Shown here piece by piece: positions 30,777-40,204 of a stretch of DNA of 64,000 bases (positions are counted from its first letter, which is position 1; each line of letters begins with the position of its first letter). The stretch spans positions 1 to 64,000 of the forward strand of contig JBEVWC010000013.1 in assembly GCA_040506775.1 (NCBI GenBank), written 5' to 3'. Source of the DNA: Thiodiazotropha sp040506775. GTDB lineage: Bacteria > Pseudomonadota > Gammaproteobacteria > Chromatiales > Chromatiaceae. The notes below the pieces were generated by a model. The model made no database searches. It was not told the origin of the DNA and worked only from the letters and a program-made list of their open reading frames with translations. Position numbers and translations under genes: made by a program.

Positions 30777-31120
30777 GTCATTGCTTCCTGATAGTCATCG
30801 GATTGTCTTTTCCGGACGATAAGCTTGAGCCCCATAGGCCAATGCCTGAAGTCTGATCGGTATCCAATCCGTTCGGCGCCACTGATGTGGTTCGACCTCG
30901 AGCAGGCGCAAATGTTCGGCGATCATGCCTGTGGCTGTTGCTCGTCTGTCGAGGGTGGCTGATCACGATAGGCAGAATCACTTAAGTAATTAATTAAATT
31001 AATAATTATTCTTAGCTTCCTGCATAGAGTGTGGCCTATACTTTGCTAGGATGAATTTGCAGGAAGGTTGTCAATCTCGGATAAGGTTTCTGAATTTCAC
31101 ACTCAGGCGGACATACAGCT
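30777..31120. other. 344-base gap with AT-rich promoter-like stretch
   Basis: A 67-codon minus-strand frame at 30778-30981 has no recognisable features and is probably chance. Around 30980-31045 the sequence turns AT-rich, and TATACT at 31037-31042 could be the -10 of the CBS gene. No clear -35 is seen. Confidence 0.35.
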
Positions 31121-31627
31121 ATGGCATGCAACGTCGGTAAACTGGTATCGGAAGCAGTCGCTTCCATGGATAGCGAGACTGATGTGCAGTCTGCGGCACA
31201 ATATATGGCGCAACATAACCTCGGCTCCCTGGTTGTTACGGAGCACGGAAGGGTGATCGGTCTGTTCACAGAAAGAGACCTGTTGGTGCGCGTTGTTGGT
31301 GCCGGAAAGGATCCCGGCGCACTAAAACTGGGCGAAGTCAGCACCCGAAATCTGATCTCGGTGGCCTATAACAGCTCCTGTAAAAATGCGATTCGGCTGA
31401 TGCGAAGCCACAAATGCCGCCGCCTTCTGATTTACCGTAAGGACGAACTACAAGGCCTGGTCAACATATCGGACGTCGCTCATGCCCTGGCTGACCACAA
31501 TCCCGCCAAAAACCTCCTTGTTAATTTTGTGGGGGGTGTGACGCTGGTCGTAGCGCTGATGGTCATTGGAGTGTTGATCTCCCACATCCCGGATGTGCTG
31601 GCGTTGATCAATCATTCACTCAACTGA
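31121..31627 (+). CDS. Membrane-anchored CBS-pair protein
   Basis: The protein has 168 residues with two CBS motifs: the first around 10-65 (GSLVVTEHGRVIGLFTERDL) and the second around 75-125 (RRLLIYRKDELQGLVNISDV). A C-terminal membrane helix (FVGGVTLVVALMVIGVLI) lies near 137-154. CBS pairs bind adenosine nucleotides and usually tune a partner. The tail suggests it works at the inner membrane. The partner is unknown, but a chemoreceptor gene follows convergently. No clear ribosome site was seen. Confidence 0.85.
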   Translation: MACNVGKLVSEAVASMDSETDVQSAAQYMAQHNLGSLVVTEHGRVIGLFTERDLLVRVVGAGKDPGALKLGEVSTRNLISVAYNSSCKNAIRLMRSHKCRRLLIYRKDELQGLVNISDVAHALADHNPAKNLLVNFVGGVTLVVALMVIGVLISHIPDVLALINHSLN

Positions 31628-31774
31628 ATCTCTGAACAAAACTGACCACCAGGCTGATGATAGTCGCTGATCTGCGTTTCGAGCCAAGGTGAAATGCGCC
31701 TGAACCGCTCAGATCCATCGTGCCGAGAGTATTGTTTCGCCAGGCATTGAATCTGAACAGCATTTCAGGGCCGC

Positions 31775-33403
31775 CTATGCCACCTTGAATCGCCCGACAA
31801 GACGGGTGATCTGTGATGCGATGCTGCGCAATTCCTGGCCGGCGCCCTCGGTCAAAACCGTCGATTCCTTGCTCTGTTGAGACAGTTCTCCCACGCTCAG
31901 GGTGTTGCGATGAATTTCATCGGATACCGATTGCTGCTCCTCTGCCGCACTGGCGATATTCACGTTCATGTCACGAATCTCGGCGACTGCCTCAGTAATC
32001 GTGGTCAAGGCGTTACCGGCCTGGGATGCCTGATCCAGAGTCTGCTGCACGCTGTTGCGGCTCTCTTCCATCATCGTCGCAGTGCGGTGTGCACCTTCCT
32101 GTAATCGCTCGATAATCTCGATGATTTCCCGGGTCGAACTCTGGGTGCGACTGGCCAATGTGCGAACCTCATCCGCAACCACGGCAAATCCGCGGCCCAT
32201 CTCTCCGGCCCGGGCGGCCTCGATCGCTGCATTCAATGCCAACAGATTGGTTTGCTCCGCGATGCCTTTGATGACCGAGACGACCATCTCGACCTGGTTG
32301 GTTTCCTGCTCCAGAGCACGCATGTCATCCGATGCCTTCTCCACATCGCTCGAGAGGGTCCGGATCGCCTGAATGGTACGACTGACTACCTGGTTTCCAT
32401 CCTTTGCCTGGCTATCCGCAGTCTCTGCCAGGGATGCCGCATGGGCGGCGCTTTCCGCCACACTCTTCACCGCCACGGCCATCTGGGTCATCGCGGTTGC
32501 CACCTGTTGCATTGCCTCGTCCTGTTGGTCCGCGGTGGATCGCGACGACCGTGCAACCTCGGAAAGTTCCGATGAACACTCGTTCATTTGTTGGGTTGAT
32601 GCGGCGACCTGGGTCATGAGGTCCTGGGTTTTTGCCACGAATTGATTGAACCCTGAAGCCAGGCGTACGAGTTCGATACCTCCCTCAGCGGGAAGTCGGC
32701 AGGTTAAATCCCCTCCTTCGGAGCCAATCTTTTCCAAAGCACTTGCAACATTGTTGATGCTGCGGACGATGCTTCGACTACCCAGCAGATTCATCGCCAG
32801 GGCACTGAGCAGAGCGAGCACCCCCAGTCCCACACCCGCCTGGAAGGTCCTTTTCACCTGTTGACTCACAGTCGTCTGGGTCTCCGCCACACGTTCCGCT
32901 TCGCGTGCCATGAGCGGTTGCAGTTGCTTACGGATGCTACCCCAGGCTTTTTGCACCTTTTCATTGAACAGGACCTGAGCCTCATCGTTCCTGGCTTCAT
33001 CGATCAGGCGTATCACTGCAAGGGTATCCGGGCGGCATTCCGACCAGAGTTCTGAGATCCGTTTGATTCCCTCCTGACCTTGTGTCTCTCCAGAGTAGAG
33101 AAGCTGAGCCTGCTGCAAGGCTTTGTCGAACTCTTGAGCGGCCTTTGCGGCCACATCGGCAGGCGGTTTGAGAGCTGGCACCATGATCTTTTTCGCCGCT
33201 GCGATAATCGCCTGGGATCCTTCCGCCTGCATCACCTGCAGGGTACCCAATCGCTTCTGGTCCTGATTGATGAAATCGGTGAATTGCTGGCTGACCTCGT
33301 CGGTCCCGCGCAAGGTGAAGAAGATCGCCGACATAAACAACAGTGAGGTGGCGATCGCTATCAACAGCAATCTCATCTTGATCGATAATCCCGAACCAAA
33401 CAT
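31775..33403 (-). CDS. Methyl-accepting chemotaxis protein
   Basis: The protein has 542 residues. A first membrane helix (LLLIAIATSLLFMSAIFF) is followed by a helical periplasmic sensor of about 155 residues, a second helix near 190-210 (VGLGVLALLSALAMNLLG), a HAMP domain and a long signalling coiled coil. The hairpin tip has the invariant EQTNLLALNAAIEAARAGE segment and VVADEVRTLA. The ligand cannot be told from sequence. It should signal through CheW/CheA to the flagellar motor or type IV pili. It stands alone, convergent with the CBS gene. Confidence 0.94.
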   Translation of the reverse strand: MFGSGLSIKMRLLLIAIATSLLFMSAIFFTLRGTDEVSQQFTDFINQDQKRLGTLQVMQAEGSQAIIAAAKKIMVPALKPPADVAAKAAQEFDKALQQAQLLYSGETQGQEGIKRISELWSECRPDTLAVIRLIDEARNDEAQVLFNEKVQKAWGSIRKQLQPLMAREAERVAETQTTVSQQVKRTFQAGVGLGVLALLSALAMNLLGSRSIVRSINNVASALEKIGSEGGDLTCRLPAEGGIELVRLASGFNQFVAKTQDLMTQVAASTQQMNECSSELSEVARSSRSTADQQDEAMQQVATAMTQMAVAVKSVAESAAHAASLAETADSQAKDGNQVVSRTIQAIRTLSSDVEKASDDMRALEQETNQVEMVVSVIKGIAEQTNLLALNAAIEAARAGEMGRGFAVVADEVRTLASRTQSSTREIIEIIERLQEGAHRTATMMEESRNSVQQTLDQASQAGNALTTITEAVAEIRDMNVNIASAAEEQQSVSDEIHRNTLSVGELSQQSKESTVLTEGAGQELRSIASQITRLVGRFKVA

Positions 33404-33830
33404 GGTATCTTTCTCCCAATTACTGCGGTCAGAGGTCCATTGAAAACAGTTGTGAGAAAATAACGACCAACAGCGTTAATTCTTAACCGGCGTCGATAAA
33501 TCCAAGACACATTTCGTGATTGAGATTTCTCAATGCATACAGGACACTATCTGCCCGTCCGGCTCGATTGAAGCGGGTATGGGCAGGGCTCCCAGTGACG
33601 CCCCTGACAGACCACTACCCAGCATGATTTTCCGTTTCTATAGCCCGGTGAGAGCGTGATACTCCAGGATCTCCATTGCATCGACACGCACCTGGGGAAT
33701 GCGGCCAAAGTATCCAATTACCACAACAATCCTGCCTCATTTGGCTCGCTTCAGAATGCACGAAATGCGAAGATAGCCACTATTTTGAACACTTTGCGAA
33801 CCGCTTTTTTGATGAGGAGCGCGCTGACCC
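33404..33830. other. 427-base gap, no gene seen
   Basis: This must hold the promoters of the chemoreceptor (minus) and the BolA gene (plus). I see no hairpin or repeat that stands out. A 60-codon frame ending at 33838 is not convincing. Confidence 0.4.
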
Positions 33831-34067
33831 ATGAATGAGCAAGAGTTGATCAAACGCATTCAAAATCTCTATCCGGACGCCGACATCCAGGTGGCGGGAG
33901 AAAGTTGCAGTTTCGAGGTGAATGTAACCACGCCCGCCTTCACCGACATGAAACTCCTGCAAAGGCAACGCTCCATACTGAGCCTGTTCCACGATGAAAT
34001 CACCTCCGGTGAACTGCATGCATTAACCGTCAGGGCCAAAACTCCGGAAGAACTCAAAACCTCCTGA
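33831..34067 (+). CDS. BolA-family protein (IbaG-like)
   Basis: This 78-residue protein starts MNEQELIKRIQNLYPDADIQ and has the BolA core PAFTDMKLLQRQRSILSLF with a C-terminal LHALTVRAKTPEE. The family works with monothiol glutaredoxins in iron-sulfur trafficking. It lacks the usual conserved His/Cys metal-ligand loop of long BolA, more like the short IbaG type. It lies 40 bases before the SagB-type gene and may be co-transcribed with it; whether that matters is unknown. Confidence 0.85.
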   Translation: MNEQELIKRIQNLYPDADIQVAGESCSFEVNVTTPAFTDMKLLQRQRSILSLFHDEITSGELHALTVRAKTPEELKTS

Positions 34068-34107
34068 GGGTTCTCGGCATCTCCTGCATCGGCATGGCAT
34101 CCGAATC

Positions 34108-35736
34108 ATGACATCCAGCGACCTGCTCGAACGGATAATTGCGTACCACGAACGCACCAAACACCGATTCGAGAGATATGCGGCCGGTCCGGATTTTCTC
34201 GACTGGGATCAGCAACCCGATCCGTTCCGCACATACAGCGAAGCCCCGCGGGTTCCCCTGCCCCATGAGTTCGATTTCCTCCCTGATCCCACGATCCCGG
34301 AACTGGACCGCATGCATCCGCTCAAGCCATTATCGGCCTGGGGACCCCGGGAACTCGCCGGTTTGATGCGGTTTGGACTCGGCTTGTCGGCCTGGAAATC
34401 CTTCGGGCCGGATCGCTGGTCCCTTCGATGCAACCCTTCCAGCGGTAACCTGCACCCGACCGAGTGCTATCTGGTACTGCAGGGCATCACCGGCTTTCAG
34501 GACGGTGTCTACCATTACCATCCCTATCAGCATGCCCTGGAGTTGCGTTGCGGGTTTCAGACACCGGCTCAATCCAGTGAACAACCCGCCCGGATATGGC
34601 TGGCATTGAGCAGTATTGCATGGCGTGAAGCCTGGAAATACGGTGAACGGGCATTTCGATATGTACAACTCGATCTGGGGCATGCGGTGGGTGCACTCGC
34701 CTACTCCGCAGCAATCCAGGGTTATCGTCTGCAACGCCTGCCAATGGAACGACAGGATCTCGCCCGTCTGATTGGACTGGACCGGGCGGCGGATTTCCAA
34801 TCGGTGGAGCCCGAGGTTCCGGATCTGTTGCTGAATCTGGTGGCATTGGATGACACCGACACACCCCCAATTCCACCCTCGAAGATATCGATACCGGCCG
34901 TCAACGACTGGCACGGCCAACCGAATCGTCTGAGCAGCCAATCACGCCATCCCTGGCCGGTCATCGACCGGTTGGAACAGAGTCTGCTGGGAGCACCCTT
35001 GCCGGCTGACGTACAAGCACTCATACCCGACTGGGCGGACCCTCTCGGACACAAAACGGTGTCTGCGCGGGAGATGATTCTGCAACGCCGCAGCGCCCAG
35101 GCCTTCAACTCGAAGGTGAGTTGTGACGCCGGGGATTTCTTCAATCTCCTCGATCAGACCCTGTCACGCAGGGATCGGGTTCCCTGGAGCAGTTGGCAAA
35201 TTGATCCCTGTGTGCACCTGCTGATCTTCGTGCACAAGGTTCGTGAACTCGATCCCGGCCTGTACCTGCTGTGCCGCAATCCATCCCATCTGGAGTCTCT
35301 CAAGACTGCGATGGACTCCCGCTTCGATTGGAATCCGCTGCCTTCCGCTCCTGCACACCTGCCCTTGTACAAGTTGCTGAGCACTGAGGCGAAACGTGCG
35401 GCCCGTGCCCTCTCCTGTCATCAGGACATCGCCGCAAGCAGTTACTTCAGTCTCGGAATGCTTTCATATTTCGAACCGGTGCTGCATGAGCGTGGTCCGC
35501 AAATTTATCCGGAGTTGTTCTGGGAAGCAGGCCTGATCGGTCAGGTGCTTTATCTGCAGGCCGAAGCCCTGAACATGCGGGGTACCGGAATCGGCTGCTT
35601 TTTCGATGACGGCGTACATGAGATTCTGGGTCTTCAGGATCGCCAGTTCCAAAGCCTCTACCATTTCACCGTCGGCCAGCCCAAGCAGGACGATCGTCTC
35701 CAGACACATCCGCCCTATCAGCATCTCGAATCCTGA
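34108..35736 (+). CDS. Tandem SagB-type nitroreductase/dehydrogenase
   Basis: This 542-residue protein has two nitroreductase-like halves, roughly 60-265 and 305-535. The first contains SLRCNPSSGNLHPTECYLVL, a SagB/ThcOx flavin-binding signature; the second contains REMILQRRSAQAFNS and GLIGQVLYLQAEALNMRGTG. SagB enzymes oxidise azolines to azoles in peptide toxins, but no precursor peptide, cyclodehydratase or export gene lies nearby. A stand-alone FMN oxidoreductase of unknown substrate is the safest call. The duplicated architecture suggests one half binds FMN and the other completes the dimer. Confidence 0.82.
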   Translation: MTSSDLLERIIAYHERTKHRFERYAAGPDFLDWDQQPDPFRTYSEAPRVPLPHEFDFLPDPTIPELDRMHPLKPLSAWGPRELAGLMRFGLGLSAWKSFGPDRWSLRCNPSSGNLHPTECYLVLQGITGFQDGVYHYHPYQHALELRCGFQTPAQSSEQPARIWLALSSIAWREAWKYGERAFRYVQLDLGHAVGALAYSAAIQGYRLQRLPMERQDLARLIGLDRAADFQSVEPEVPDLLLNLVALDDTDTPPIPPSKISIPAVNDWHGQPNRLSSQSRHPWPVIDRLEQSLLGAPLPADVQALIPDWADPLGHKTVSAREMILQRRSAQAFNSKVSCDAGDFFNLLDQTLSRRDRVPWSSWQIDPCVHLLIFVHKVRELDPGLYLLCRNPSHLESLKTAMDSRFDWNPLPSAPAHLPLYKLLSTEAKRAARALSCHQDIAASSYFSLGMLSYFEPVLHERGPQIYPELFWEAGLIGQVLYLQAEALNMRGTGIGCFFDDGVHEILGLQDRQFQSLYHFTVGQPKQDDRLQTHPPYQHLES

Positions 35737-36055
35737 GTCAGACCCCCTTTCAGTATGGCTTGGCCCGTGTGCGGAACAACTGGGCTTGTGTCTCATTGGG
35801 AGGTCCTAGTCAAGCGCACACTAATGCTCCGATGCCATTCACAGGCCAACCAACCTAGCACTGTGGATGACAGCTACAGCAAAGCGTTTTTTCCTGTCGC
35901 ACAAACCTGTTCAGGCCCATCACAACCCTGTATTGTTAGGGATTCAGGTAGCTATGAAGCCGGCACCTGAACATGCCATGTTCCAGTGCCGGTTAATTTC
36001 AATGATACCCAGATGTTTCGGGTAACCCTTAACCTCACGGGAGGACCCAACCGAG
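35737..36055. other. 319-base gap with long hairpin
   Basis: No gene is supported. A near-perfect hairpin at 35960-35992 stands out, described separately. Mdh translation probably uses GGGAGGA near 36040. Confidence 0.5.
35960..35992 (+). terminator. Terminator-like hairpin upstream of mdh
   Basis: CCGGCAC and GTGCCGG pair outside, and GAACATG and CATGTTC pair inside, separated by two mismatched positions. A T-rich stretch (TTAATTTC) follows. It lies some 220 bases after the SagB stop and 63 before mdh, so it could end the upstream transcript or sit in the mdh leader. Confidence 0.45.
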
Positions 36056-37042
36056 ATGAAGCCCGCAATCAAAGTCACCCTTACCGGCGCTGCCGGTCAT
36101 ATAGGATACGCCCTGGCATTCCGCATCGCTTCCGGTGCCATGTTCGGTCAGGAGCAACCGGTCATTCTGAGATTGCTTGAAATACCCCAGGCCCTGTCAT
36201 CACTCCACGGCGTCGGTATGGAGTTGGAGGACTGTGCCTTTCCCCTGCTGCACGACATCGTGCTGACCGATGATCCTAAAATCGGTTTCCGGGGCGCCGA
36301 CTACGCCATACTCATCGGCGCCAAACCCCGGGGTAAAGGCATGGAGCGCAAAGATCTCATCACCGAGAATGCGAAGATCTTCTCCAGCCAGGGTCGGACC
36401 ATCAATGACTTTGCCTCTGAGAATATACGTGTCCTGGTGGTCGGCAATCCGGCCAATACCAACGCGTTGATCGCAGCGGCTAACGCCCCTGACCTGAGTC
36501 CCAGCCAGTTCTCCGCAATGACCCGTCTAGACCACAACCGGGCCCTGGGTCAACTGGCCAACCGGACCAACAACCGGGTCGCCGATATCATCCGCATGAC
36601 CATCTGGGGCAATCATTCCATGACCCAGTATCCGCATATCGACAACTGTATGATTGATGGCAAACCGGTGTTCGACATGGTCACCCGGGATTGGGCCATC
36701 GATCACTTTATCCCCCGCATCCAGCGTCGGGGGGCGGAAATCATCGAGGCCCGCGGACTCTCTTCCGCCGCTTCCGCCGCAGATGCGGTCGTTGATCATG
36801 TCCATGATTGGGCACTCGGTACCAGAGACGGGGACTGGGTGAGCATGGCGGTGCATTCCGACGGCAGTTATGGCATCGAGGAAGGCGTGGTATTTTCCTA
36901 CCCGGTAACCTGTCGGGACGGGAACTATGAGATCGTTCAAGGACTCGAACTGGATGACTTCAGCATCTCCCGTCTCAAGGCATCTGAAAAAGAGTTGCGT
37001 GAAGAACGCAACATCATCGAGGAATTACTGCCCAAACGATGA
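36056..37042 (+). CDS. mdh: Malate dehydrogenase
   Basis: This 328-residue protein is of the lactate/malate dehydrogenase type 2 length. The NAD-binding motif TGAAGHIGYALAFRI begins at residue 10. The substrate arginines are in GAKPRGKGMERKD and MTRLDHNRA, and the catalytic histidine is in WGNHSMTQYPH. It interconverts malate and oxaloacetate in the cytoplasm. With aceA, aceB, aceK and icd also in the window, it links the glyoxylate shunt to oxaloacetate. It stands before ppnN on the same strand with an 86-base gap. Confidence 0.95.
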   Translation: MKPAIKVTLTGAAGHIGYALAFRIASGAMFGQEQPVILRLLEIPQALSSLHGVGMELEDCAFPLLHDIVLTDDPKIGFRGADYAILIGAKPRGKGMERKDLITENAKIFSSQGRTINDFASENIRVLVVGNPANTNALIAAANAPDLSPSQFSAMTRLDHNRALGQLANRTNNRVADIIRMTIWGNHSMTQYPHIDNCMIDGKPVFDMVTRDWAIDHFIPRIQRRGAEIIEARGLSSAASAADAVVDHVHDWALGTRDGDWVSMAVHSDGSYGIEEGVVFSYPVTCRDGNYEIVQGLELDDFSISRLKASEKELREERNIIEELLPKR

Positions 37043-37128
37043 AATAACGCTAAACCATGTGACGGCAGGAGGCTGCCCTTGATAATCAACGCCACGATTC
37101 CCCGGGTCCGTTCCTCGAACCCGGGGTC

Positions 37129-38562
37129 ATGGCGGATCGCTGCACCACCCTGCATTCAGTCAATCACTCCAGTTCAATCAAGGCCGTTTTGAAACAGACA
37201 CCCAGTAAACTCAGCGCCTCGGTGCGTCCCGAAGGCAGTCTAGAAATCCTCTCCCAACTCGAGGTCAATGCCCTGCTGGACACCAGCGCCAGGGGACTCT
37301 ATGGCCTGTTCCGGCGCTGTGCCCTTGCAGTACTCAACTGCGGCAGCGAAACCGATGATGCGCGGGTGATCTTCGAGACCTACCGTGACTTTGGCATACA
37401 CCTGACCCAAACCAACCGAGGTATTCAACTGCGCCTGGAGAATGCGCCGGCGAGCGCCTTCGTTGACGGACGTATGGTACGCGGCATCCAGGAACACCTG
37501 TTCGCGGTCTTGCGCGACATCATCTATGTTCACAACGAGATCCAGCACAACCCGAATTACAACCTGAAACAGCCGGCGCACATCACCTCCGCGGTGTTTC
37601 ATATCCTGAGAAATGCGCGGGTACTACCGACCGGCCACAACCCCAAACTGATCGTCTGCTGGGGTGGACATTCGATTGGACGGTGTGAATACGACTACTC
37701 GAAAGAGGTGGGATACGAACTCGGTTTGAGAGGCTTGAACGTCTGTACCGGCTGCGGACCCGGCGCCATGAAGGGTCCCATGAAAGGCGCCACCATCGGG
37801 CATGCCAAACAGCGTATCGGCGACGGTCGTTACCTTGGCATCACCGAACCCGGCATCATTGCCTCGGAACCCCCCAATCCCATTGTCAACGAACTGGTGA
37901 TCATGCCGGATATCGAGAAGCGCCTCGAAGCCTTTGTGCGCACCGGCCACGGCGTGGTGATTTTCCCCGGTGGAGCCGGCACCATGGAGGAACTGCTCTA
38001 CCTGCTGGGGATCCTGATGCACCCCGACAACCAGGATCACACCTTTCCTCTGATTCTTACCGGCCCGAAAGAGAGCGCCGACTACTTCAAACAGATCGAC
38101 CGCTTCATCGGCGCCACCCTGGGTGAGGCCGCGCAACATCACTACAAAGTGATTATCGACGACCCCGCCGCGGTGGCGAAAACCCTCAAGGAGGCCATGG
38201 AGCAGGTGCGTGCCTTTCGTTACGACCGTAACGACGCCTTCTATTTCAACTGGCGTCTGCATATCGACAAAGACTTGCAGCAACCCTTCAAACCCACCCA
38301 TAAGGCAATGGCAGGCCTCGACCTGACGCGCCAACAACAGGGTCACATGATGGCCGCGAATCTGCGGCGCGCCTTTTCCGGGATCGTCGCGGGCAACGTC
38401 AAGGAGGAAGGCATTCGCGCGGTGGAACGCCATGGACCTTTTCTGTTACAGGGTGAAACCGAGGTGATGAGCGCCATGGACCAGTTGCTGATCTCGTTCG
38501 CGGAACAGAAACGCATGAAACTGCAAGGCGACTACACACCGTGTTATCAACTCGATCTTTGA
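37129..38562 (+). CDS. ppnN: Pyrimidine/purine nucleotide 5'-monophosphate nucleosidase
   Basis: This 477-residue protein matches E. coli PpnN (YgdH). The LOG-family motif VVIFPGGAGTMEELLYLLGI is near residues 280-299, together with CTGCGPGAMKGPMKGATIG. PpnN cleaves nucleoside monophosphates to base and ribose 5-phosphate and is activated by (p)ppGpp in enterobacteria. The N-terminal 30 residues look extra, and the true start could be a little downstream. An alpha/beta hydrolase gene follows after 59 bases. Confidence 0.93.
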   Translation: MADRCTTLHSVNHSSSIKAVLKQTPSKLSASVRPEGSLEILSQLEVNALLDTSARGLYGLFRRCALAVLNCGSETDDARVIFETYRDFGIHLTQTNRGIQLRLENAPASAFVDGRMVRGIQEHLFAVLRDIIYVHNEIQHNPNYNLKQPAHITSAVFHILRNARVLPTGHNPKLIVCWGGHSIGRCEYDYSKEVGYELGLRGLNVCTGCGPGAMKGPMKGATIGHAKQRIGDGRYLGITEPGIIASEPPNPIVNELVIMPDIEKRLEAFVRTGHGVVIFPGGAGTMEELLYLLGILMHPDNQDHTFPLILTGPKESADYFKQIDRFIGATLGEAAQHHYKVIIDDPAAVAKTLKEAMEQVRAFRYDRNDAFYFNWRLHIDKDLQQPFKPTHKAMAGLDLTRQQQGHMMAANLRRAFSGIVAGNVKEEGIRAVERHGPFLLQGETEVMSAMDQLLISFAEQKRMKLQGDYTPCYQLDL

Positions 38563-38621
38563 GCCATGGCGCCCCCCGATCCCGGCACCCTGCCCCGCTG
38601 ATACGGAGAATGAATCCTGAC

Positions 38622-40001
38622 ATGACCAAAGCGACCTCCCCCCTGATCAACCGGTTCCTGCTCCTGCTGATCATCGGCACCCTGCTACCAACCTTGGTGA
38701 ATGGCGCTCAGGTGCGCGAGTGGTTCGAAAACGAGTCGGTCTTCGGCGGTGAGGTCTATCTGAAGTCTGCCGGTAATCCGGACAACCCTGCCGTGGTCCT
38801 GGTACACGGTCTGGGTGACGAGGCCTCTACCTGCTGGGATGACCTGTTCCAACGTCTGCCCGGGGATTATTTCGTGCTCGCATTCGATCTGCCCGGGTTC
38901 GGCCGTTCGAGCAAGGCCAACGTGGTGTATTCACCCGCAAACTATTCGCGCCTGATCCGCCAACTGACACGCAAGCACGTTGGCAAAGCCTTCCACCTGG
39001 TGGGTCACTCCATGGGCGGAGCGATCAGTCTGCAGTACACCCACGATTATCCTGACACGGTCAAAACCCTGACCCTGGTTGATCCTGCGGGGATCCTCCA
39101 CCGGCAGGCCTACACCAAGTACCTGGCACCCCTGGGCATTGACCGGGTGCTCAACCAGTACAATATGTTCGACGACCGTAAGGTCACCAATCTCGCCGGC
39201 GCCCTGATGAGCGCATTGGAGAAACGCGCCCCGGTCAACATGGATCTGCTGATCAACCTGGAACCGTTCCGGACCAAGGTGCTGCGTGGAGAACCCAGTG
39301 CCATCGCCGGTCTGGCATTGGTACAGAACGACTTCAGTCGGGTTCCAGAAACCATTCATCAACCGACTTTGATCGTGTGGGGCGAGCAGGACAAGATTGC
39401 ACCGGTGCGTACCGGATACATGCTGGAATCCCTGATTCCGAATGCCCGGCTGGAACTCATACCCGGTGGCCATGTGGCGTTTATCGAGCAACCGCAGCGT
39501 TTTTATGATCTTCTCAAACCCCAGCTGGAACAAACCTGGAAGCCTGCTCCGGAACGGGGTATGAAACCCGCACAAAGCGCCTATCGCGCCACAGTGGAGT
39601 GCCGTGGCGAATCCGACCGGGTGTTCTCCGGCCGGATAGGAAGCCTGCTGATCGAAAACTGCCACAACATTCTGGTCCAGGATGCAGAGATCAACAGCGT
39701 GGTGGTGATCGACTCCAGCGTCACGCTACGTAACAGCCGGATCATCTCCCTGGGCACGGCCCTGACGGCACACAATTCCACCCTCACTCTGACAGCAGGT
39801 CATGTCGAAGGCAGCATTGCGATCGAAAGCTACAACAGCCGGCTGGATATCGCGGGTACCCAGTTGGTTGGTCAGGAAGCTGCGGTCGCGGCCCCGGTTG
39901 ACTCAACCCTGGTGTTTTCACTGGTGCGCATCGACTCGCCACTCTACCCGGATCTGGTTATCCACGGCATGAAGATCGTTTCGCCGGGCACAAGCCTTTA
40001 G
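38622..40001 (+). CDS. Secreted alpha/beta hydrolase with C-terminal repeat-like domain
   Basis: The protein has 459 residues from the ATG at 38622; an ATG at 38610 is too close to the GGAG site. A signal peptide (FLLLLIIGTLLPTLVNGA) directs it to the envelope. The hydrolase domain (about 50-310) has the nucleophile GHSMGGAIS, acid WGEQDKIAP and base GGHVAFIEQP. A further 150 residues follow with short beta-strand segments such as IENCHNILVQDAEINSVVVI and LRNSRIISLG, resembling a right-handed beta helix. Esterase or lipase activity is likely, substrate unknown. Confidence 0.82.
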   Translation: MTKATSPLINRFLLLLIIGTLLPTLVNGAQVREWFENESVFGGEVYLKSAGNPDNPAVVLVHGLGDEASTCWDDLFQRLPGDYFVLAFDLPGFGRSSKANVVYSPANYSRLIRQLTRKHVGKAFHLVGHSMGGAISLQYTHDYPDTVKTLTLVDPAGILHRQAYTKYLAPLGIDRVLNQYNMFDDRKVTNLAGALMSALEKRAPVNMDLLINLEPFRTKVLRGEPSAIAGLALVQNDFSRVPETIHQPTLIVWGEQDKIAPVRTGYMLESLIPNARLELIPGGHVAFIEQPQRFYDLLKPQLEQTWKPAPERGMKPAQSAYRATVECRGESDRVFSGRIGSLLIENCHNILVQDAEINSVVVIDSSVTLRNSRIISLGTALTAHNSTLTLTAGHVEGSIAIESYNSRLDIAGTQLVGQEAAVAAPVDSTLVFSLVRIDSPLYPDLVIHGMKIVSPGTSL

Positions 40002-40094
40002 CAGGTAGACGCTTGCCTGGAAGGATGGGAGACCGAAACGCTGAACCTTAGTCACTTCGCATCAAGACATACTGTCAGGGTTGATTAGAACAAA

Positions 40095-40106
40095 CCCTAG
40101 CTAGGG
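40095..40106. promoter_or_regulatory. Perfect 12 bp palindrome upstream of RTX gene
   Basis: CCCTAGCTAGGG is a perfect palindrome in the 203-base gap before the RTX gene, about 100 bases upstream of its ATG. It is a plausible operator or promoter-proximal site, and no regulator can be named. Confidence 0.35.
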
Positions 40107-40204
40107 TGATCCCCAGCTTACAACTTTCCTATATGTGTGTTTAATTCACCAGAGAACCACCATTCTCACTGGGAACAGGAATATACACACACAAGGAGAC
40201 CGTC

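Noticed and set aside
30778..30981. 67-codon minus-strand frame upstream of lepB
   Set aside because: No hydrophobic, signal or domain pattern, and no ribosome site; probably chance.
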